The notes below the pieces were generated by a model. That model did not search any database and was not told where the DNA came from. It saw nothing but the letters and a program-made list of their open reading frames with translations. Shown here piece by piece: positions 59,844 through 64,000 of a stretch of 64,000 bases of DNA (position 1 is the stretch's first letter; each line of letters begins with the position of its first letter). The stretch is from DASQFQ01 sp963811595. Its GTDB lineage: Bacteria > Actinomycetota > Thermoleophilia > Solirubrobacterales > Solirubrobacteraceae. The stretch is from contig CAWERW010000006.1 of the NCBI GenBank assembly GCA_963811595.1, positions 1 through 64,000 on the forward strand. Direction: 5' to 3'. The translations under genes were made by a program, and so were the position numbers.

Positions 59844-61622
59844 GTGCTTGACGTCAGGGTCTACCGGGCGGCGTTCGCACCGGCCCTGATCGCGCTGTTC
59901 GTCGCCGCCTTCTCGCTTGCCGACCGCCCCGGCGGGGCGACGACGCCGTTCGCGCCCGCGGGGTTCGACGCCGGACGCGCGTTCACGCTGCTCGGCGAGC
60001 TGGGCAAGGAGTTCCCGCGCCGCCGGCCTGGTTCGGACGCGGACCGCGCGCTCGCCGACCGCGTCGAGGAGACGCTGCGCGCCAACGGCTTCCGCGTCTC
60101 GCGCAGCGCGCTGGAGGAGCGCACGATCGACGGGCGGCAGGAGCTCGAGACCGTCGTCGGCGTGCGGCCGGGCCTGTCGAGCCGGCGGATCGTGGTGATG
60201 GCGCACCGCGACGCCCGCGGCTCGCCGGCGCTGGCGGAGCTGTCGGGCACCGCGACGCTGCTCGAGATGGCCCGCCTGTTCAAGGTCCGCGACCTCTCGT
60301 CGACGCTCGTGCTCGTCTCGACCTCCGGCGGCAGCGGCGGTGCCGCGGGCGCGCGCGCGTTCGCGGAGATCGCCGACGGGCCGGTCGACGCCGCGATCGT
60401 GCTCGGCGACCTGGCGGGCCGCGACACGCGCAAGCCGTGGATCGTGCCGTGGTCGAACGGCGAGGACGGCGCGCCGATGGCGATCCGCCGCACGCTCGAG
60501 AGCGCCGTGCGGCGCGAGGCCGGGGTGCAGGCGGGCGGCTCGCGCGCGATCGGCCAGTGGGCGCGGCGGGCGCTGCCGCTGACGGTGTCCGAGCAGGGCG
60601 AGGCGGCGCGGGCCGGGCTGCCCGCCGTGCTCCTGCAGTCCTCGGGCGAGCTCGGCCCCGGGCCGCGCACGCCGGTCTCCGAGAACCGGCTCGACGCGAT
60701 GGGCCGCTCCGCGCTGCGCGCGATCACCGCGCTCGACGGGCGCATCTCGCGCGCCGGCGACGAGAGCCCGTTCGCGGAGGAGCCGCGCGGGATCGTGACC
60801 GTCAAGCGGCTGCTGCCGGACTGGGCGATCCGGCTGCTCGTGGGGACGCTGCTGCTGCCGCCGCTGCTGACCGCGGTCGACGGCTTCTTCTCCGCCCGCC
60901 GCCGCCGGCTCCCGGTCGCGCGCTGGCTGGGCTGGGTCGCCGCGGGCGCGCTCCCGTTCACGCTCGCCTGGGTGTGGATCCGCCTGCTCGGCCTGACCGG
61001 CGCGCTCGACGCCCCGCTCGGTCCGGTGCTGCCGAGCACGCTGCCGCTGGAGGGCTGGAACATCGCGGCGCTCGCCTCCGCGCCGATCGTGCTCGCGCTG
61101 GCGTGGCTCGGCGTCCGGCGGCCCCTGCTGGGCCGCCTCGGCCTGCCCGCGAGCGTGTCGGCCGGGGGCGCCGCTGCGGCGCTGGGGCTCGTCATCACGG
61201 TGCTCGCGGTCGTCGTGTGGGCGGTCAACCCGTTCGCCGCCGCGCTGCTGGTGCCCGCCGCGCACGGCTGGCTGTTCGCCGCGGCGCCGGGCACGGAGAC
61301 GTCGAGCCGGATGCGCTTCGCGCTCGTGGCGATCGGGCTCGTGCTGCCGCTGCTGATGGTCGTGCACTACGCGCTCGCGCTGGCGCTCGGCCCGCTGGAG
61401 CTCGCGTGGCTCGCGGTGCTGATCACGGCCGGCGGCCACGTGACGATCGTCGGCGCGGCGATCCTCTCGCTGCTGGCCGGCTGCCTCGTCGCCGTCGTGG
61501 CGATCGTCCGCACGCGCCGCCGCGTCGTGCGCGGCGCCGAGCCGGACCCGATCACCACCCGCGGCCCGATCGGCTACGCCGGCCCGGGCTCGCTCGGCGG
61601 GACCGAGTCCGCCCTCAAGTGA
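59844..61622 (+). CDS. M28-like degenerate peptidase domain fused to a polytopic membrane domain
   Basis: The 592-aa protein has one N-terminal helix. A domain with the M28 fold pattern (residues about 45-310) follows: PRRRPGSDADRALADRV, RRIVVMAHRDARG and SGTATLLEMARLF. The second part (residues 325-560) has about seven helices. Canonical M28 has an Asp-Asp before the SGTA motif and a Glu-Glu pair. Here the first site reads LAELSGTA and the acidic pair is replaced by SGGSGGAAGARAF, so catalytic metal binding is doubtful. GTG at 59844, coupled to the sortase. Confidence 0.75.
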   Translation: MLDVRVYRAAFAPALIALFVAAFSLADRPGGATTPFAPAGFDAGRAFTLLGELGKEFPRRRPGSDADRALADRVEETLRANGFRVSRSALEERTIDGRQELETVVGVRPGLSSRRIVVMAHRDARGSPALAELSGTATLLEMARLFKVRDLSSTLVLVSTSGGSGGAAGARAFAEIADGPVDAAIVLGDLAGRDTRKPWIVPWSNGEDGAPMAIRRTLESAVRREAGVQAGGSRAIGQWARRALPLTVSEQGEAARAGLPAVLLQSSGELGPGPRTPVSENRLDAMGRSALRAITALDGRISRAGDESPFAEEPRGIVTVKRLLPDWAIRLLVGTLLLPPLLTAVDGFFSARRRRLPVARWLGWVAAGALPFTLAWVWIRLLGLTGALDAPLGPVLPSTLPLEGWNIAALASAPIVLALAWLGVRRPLLGRLGLPASVSAGGAAAALGLVITVLAVVVWAVNPFAAALLVPAAHGWLFAAAPGTETSSRMRFALVAIGLVLPLLMVVHYALALALGPLELAWLAVLITAGGHVTIVGAAILSLLAGCLVAVVAIVRTRRRVVRGAEPDPITTRGPIGYAGPGSLGGTESALK

Positions 61623-62314
61623 TAATCGAAGCCGTGCGCCGCTTCCTCAAGCCGCTGTCCAGTCTGCTGCTCGTCGTCGGCGCGCTGCTGCTCGCCGACG
61701 CCGTCATCACGCTCGTGTGGCAGGAGCCGGTCTCGGCGCTCTACGCGAAGCTCGAGCAGGGCCGGCTCGACGACGACCTCGCCAAGCTCGAGGGGACGGA
61801 GCCGACCGACGCGGACCGCGCGGTGCTCTCGCGCCTGGGCACGCTCGATCGCAAGCTCGCCTACGCCGCCCGCACGCTCAACCGCCGCGCCGACGACGGC
61901 CAGCCGCTGGGGCGCATCCGCATGCCCGCGATCGGCGTCTCCTCCGTCGTCGTGGCCGGCACCGACGGGGCCAGCCTGCGCCGCGGGCCGGGGCACTACC
62001 CGGGCACTCCGCTGCCCGGCGCGCGCGGCACCGTGGCGATCGCCGGGCACCGCACGACCTACGGCGCGCCGTTCCGGCGGCTCGACCGGCTCGAGCGCGG
62101 CGATCGCATCGAGGTGCGCATGCCGTACGGGCGCTTCGTCTACGAGGTCGAGCGTGAGCGGATCGTCGCGCCGACCGCCACCTGGGTGACGCAGCGGGTC
62201 GGTTACGACCGCCTCGTGCTCTCCGCCTGCCACCCGCTGTATTCCGCCGCAAAACGGATCGTCGTGTTCGCCCGTCTGGTCGACACACGGCCCCGCGGTG
62301 ACCGCCTTGCCTGA
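61619..62314 (+). CDS. Class E-type sortase
   Basis: The 231-aa protein has an N-terminal membrane anchor (LSSLLLVVGALLLADAVITLVW). The sortase barrel has LGRIRMPAIGVSSVVVAG, catalytic His in GTVAIAGHRTTYGAPFRRL, Cys in LVLSACHPLYSAAKR, and Arg in the following KRIVVFARL. The LSAC variant replaces the usual TLxTC. It cleaves and attaches surface proteins at a C-terminal sorting signal. GTG at 61619 overlaps the M28-like stop (GTGA). No LPxTG-type substrate was seen nearby. Confidence 0.87.
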   Translation: MIIEAVRRFLKPLSSLLLVVGALLLADAVITLVWQEPVSALYAKLEQGRLDDDLAKLEGTEPTDADRAVLSRLGTLDRKLAYAARTLNRRADDGQPLGRIRMPAIGVSSVVVAGTDGASLRRGPGHYPGTPLPGARGTVAIAGHRTTYGAPFRRLDRLERGDRIEVRMPYGRFVYEVERERIVAPTATWVTQRVGYDRLVLSACHPLYSAAKRIVVFARLVDTRPRGDRLA

Positions 62315-62345
62315 CGTGTCAGAAAACGGATCAGGTGAGGACCCG

Positions 62346-62636
62346 ATGAGCGATCGTCGAACCCCTGTCGATCTAGCTCATGCGATGACCACAGCACTCC
62401 GATACCAACACCGACACGACGCGCTCGACGAGCTCGTCGCGAAGGCAGCCGGACGTTTCGGACGGGAAGTCCGGACCATCGCCTGCCCAGATCCCGAACT
62501 TGCCCCCGCACGGAAGATGGAAGTGGAGAAGATGCGTGAGCGTCTGCAAAAGAGCGGTTACGACGTGGACCCGCGCCTCGTGGCGGCGGCGATCCTCGAG
62601 CGCCTCGCCGCCGGCGGGGTCTCACCGAAGCGCTAG
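62346..62636 (+). CDS. FlgM-like small protein (anti-sigma-28 type C-terminus)
   Basis: The 96-aa protein has a C-terminal half (KMEVEKMRERLQKSGYDVDP then RLVAAAILERL) that follows the FlgM pattern of a short helix, an [AS]GxYxVD turn and a final helix that binds sigma-28. GGTGAGG precedes the ATG at 62346. Base composition is less GC-rich than the neighbours. No flagellar genes are in the window. Alternatively an unrelated small helical protein. Confidence 0.6.
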   Translation: MSDRRTPVDLAHAMTTALRYQHRHDALDELVAKAAGRFGREVRTIACPDPELAPARKMEVEKMRERLQKSGYDVDPRLVAAAILERLAAGGVSPKR

Positions 62637-63511
62637 TGCTCCCAGCCGCGCCAGCGCTCGGCGCCCGGCGCGGCTGACCCCCACGTGACGTCCGCGGGGC
62701 CCTCGACGGCCTCGCCGACCCACGTGAGACCGGCGGCCTCACCCTCCGCGCGACGCGCGGCCGGCACGCAGGCGCACAGCTCGTAGTCCTCACCGCCGGT
62801 GGCGGCGAGCTCGAGCGGGTCGCGCCCCAGGGCCTCCGCGACCTCGCGCACGCCCGGCGCGAGCGGCAGGGCGGCGGCGTCGAGCGCGAGCGTCAGGCCG
62901 CTCGCCTCGGCGAGCCGCCGCGCGTCCGAGGCCAGGCCGTCGGACAGGTCGAGCATCGCGCTCGCGCCGGCGCGAGCCAGCACGCGCCCTTCCGCGAGCC
63001 GCGGCTGCGGCCGCAGGTGGCGCTCGACCAGTGCGTCGTCGCCCGGCGCCCGGCCCTCGAGCACCGCCAGGCCGGCCGCCGACCCCCCGAGCGCGCCGGT
63101 CACGCCGACGAGGTCGCCGGGGCGCGCGCCGTCGCGGCCCACGAGCTCGCGCTCGTCGTCGGCCCAGCCGACCACCGTCACCGCCACGACGAGCGCGGGC
63201 CCGCGCGCGAGGTCGCCGCCCGCGATCGTCGTCCCCGACCTGCGCGCGAGCGCCTCCGCCCCGCGGTGCAGGGCGAGCACGTCGTCCTCGCGCAACGCGG
63301 GCGGGAGCACGACGCACAGGTACGCCTCGCCGGGGGCGGCGCCCATCGCGGCGAGGTCCGACAGCGCGCCCGCGAGCGCGCGGTGCCCGACGTCCTCCGG
63401 CCCGCAGCGCGGGCCGAGCACGAAGTGCGTCCCCTCGACCATCGCGTCGACGGACGTGACGGCGAGCCCGCCGGCGCGCACGACGGCGGCGTCATCCCCG
63501 AGCCAGCGCAC
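62633..63511 (-). CDS. thiL: Thiamine-monophosphate kinase
   Basis: Phosphorylates TMP to TPP. The GTG-initiated frame gives 292 residues. GDDAAVVRAGGLAVTSVDAMVEGTHF (metal/ATP site), AGGDLARGPALVVAV, DLSDGLASDARRL and ATGGEDYELCACV are all ThiL-like. The codons just upstream (63571-63512) encode the normal family start, beginning ELALIDAIGAALERRPGSRVV, without an ATG, GTG or TTG. Translation may therefore begin earlier, at a CTG (63562) or ATC (63577) overlapping infA. Confidence 0.9.
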   Translation of the reverse strand: MRWLGDDAAVVRAGGLAVTSVDAMVEGTHFVLGPRCGPEDVGHRALAGALSDLAAMGAAPGEAYLCVVLPPALREDDVLALHRGAEALARRSGTTIAGGDLARGPALVVAVTVVGWADDERELVGRDGARPGDLVGVTGALGGSAAGLAVLEGRAPGDDALVERHLRPQPRLAEGRVLARAGASAMLDLSDGLASDARRLAEASGLTLALDAAALPLAPGVREVAEALGRDPLELAATGGEDYELCACVPAARRAEGEAAGLTWVGEAVEGPADVTWGSAAPGAERWRGWEH

Positions 63512-63569
63512 GACGCGCGAGCCGGGGCGGCGCTCGAGTGCCGCCCCGATCGCGTCGATCAGCGCGAGC

Positions 63570-63788
63570 TCACCGATGTCGGTAGACGATCCGCGCGCGG
63601 TCGAGGTCGTACGGCGACACCTCGACTCGCACCCGATCCCCCGGGAGGATCCGGATGCGGAATCGGCGCATCTTGCCCGCGACGTGTCCGAGGACGACGT
63701 GGCCGTTGTCGAGCTGCACCCGGAACATCGCGTTCGGGAGCGCCTCGATCACCTCGCCTTCGAACTCGACCTTCTCTTCCTTGGGCAA
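63570..63788 (-). CDS. infA: Translation initiation factor IF-1
   Basis: The 72-aa OB-fold protein is full length. KVEFEGEVIEALPNAMFRV, LGHVAGKMRRFRIRILPGDRV and VEVSPYDLDRARIVYRHR are diagnostic. Starts TTG at 63788 directly after the csp TAA. The family start P-K-E-E-K confirms it. It is unusually placed with csp and thiL rather than in the spc ribosomal operon; a second infA elsewhere is possible. Confidence 0.95.
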   Translation of the reverse strand: MPKEEKVEFEGEVIEALPNAMFRVQLDNGHVVLGHVAGKMRRFRIRILPGDRVRVEVSPYDLDRARIVYRHR

Positions 63789-63992
63789 TTAGACGACCCT
63801 GACGTTGGTCGCCTGGGGGCCCTTACCGGACTCACCCAGCTCGTACTCGACCTTCGCGCCCTCGGCGAGTGTGCGGAATCCGTCACCCGCGATCCCCGAG
63901 AAATGCACGAACGCGTCCTTCCCTCCGTCATCGGGAGTGATGAACCCGAAGCCCTTCTCGTCGCTGAACCACTTCACGACACCAGTTGCCAT
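63789..63992 (-). CDS. Cold-shock domain protein
   Basis: The 67-aa protein binds single-stranded nucleic acid with RNP1 (KGFGFI) and RNP2 (DAFVHFSGI) and has the family opening ATGVVKWFSDE. ATG at 63992 near the window edge. Probably expressed with infA (adjacent) as an RNA-chaperone/translation pair. Confidence 0.95.
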   Translation of the reverse strand: MATGVVKWFSDEKGFGFITPDDGGKDAFVHFSGIAGDGFRTLAEGAKVEYELGESGKGPQATNVRVV

Positions 63993-64000
63993 ACAACACC

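Noticed and set aside
58005..61439. Long antisense frame across the kinase, regulator and M28-like genes
   Set aside because: Shadow of well-supported genes on both strands; no domain motifs.

Overview
The window is a gene-dense, very GC-rich stretch of bacterial chromosome around the replication-origin gene cluster. Neighbourhood and protein style suggest a Thermoleophilia/Solirubrobacterales-like actinobacterium. The pointers are a DUF721/DciA gene beside recF, a class E sortase, a split cytochrome b with subunit IV fused to cytochrome c, and many GTG starts with 4-bp GTGA/ATGA overlaps. This placement is inference, not a database result. No gene-free stretch exceeds 300 bases; the longest is the 231-bp dnaA-rpmH gap.

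Region 1 (1-11 kb) is the origin cluster. dciA (cut by the window edge), recF, dnaN and dnaA run leftward. rpmH, rnpA, yidD, yidC, khpB/jag, rsmG, parA and parB run rightward. A leftward FAD-oxidoreductase/glycosyltransferase pair interrupts yidD-yidC. A tRNA-Ile(GAU) follows parB.

Region 2 (11-24.9 kb) is mixed envelope and metabolism. It holds two exported beta-propeller-type proteins, a bifunctional nuclease, D-Ala-D-Ala ligase, an aminotransferase, membrane proteins, a phosphodiesterase, a GT-C-like protein, a YmdB-like phosphodiesterase, an AI-2E permease and an ABC exporter. A heavily deleted class V aminotransferase remnant closes the region.

Region 3 (24.9-35.1 kb) is haem and respiration. 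It contains hemB, a fused siroheme-decarboxylase-like gene and hemL, then a bc-type complex (Rieske, cytochrome b, subunit IV-cytochrome c) with menG and a polyprenyl diphosphate synthase, which supply menaquinone. tatA/tatC and tRNA-Lys(CUU) follow.

Region 4 (35.1-37.4 kb) is a small island inserted at the 3' end of tRNA-Lys. It is bounded by a 25-bp direct repeat and carries an ECF-type sigma factor and two DHFR-fold reductases, with no integrase.

Region 5 (37.4-47.8 kb) holds a TolB-like exported protein, a methyltransferase, glucan phosphorylase, a transporter, a STAS protein, a class IV aminotransferase, and a three-gene nucleotide-sugar set (wecB-like, Gfo/Idh/MocA, hexapeptide acyltransferase) followed by an RDD protein.

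Region 6 (47.8-53.3 kb, leftward) is replication and translation: rpsF, ssb, a strong terminator, rpsR, rplI, dnaB, a DnaC/DnaI-like loader ATPase and purA. dnaB and ssb share an almost identical 22-bp upstream element. Both a DciA-type and a DnaC/DnaI-type loader candidate are therefore present in one window.

Region 7 (53.3-64 kb) has trehalose synthesis genes (otsA, treT-like), a response regulator/histidine kinase/HtrA lipoprotein operon, a metal-ligand-deficient M28-like membrane protein coupled to a class E sortase, a FlgM-like small protein, and a csp-infA-thiL operon.
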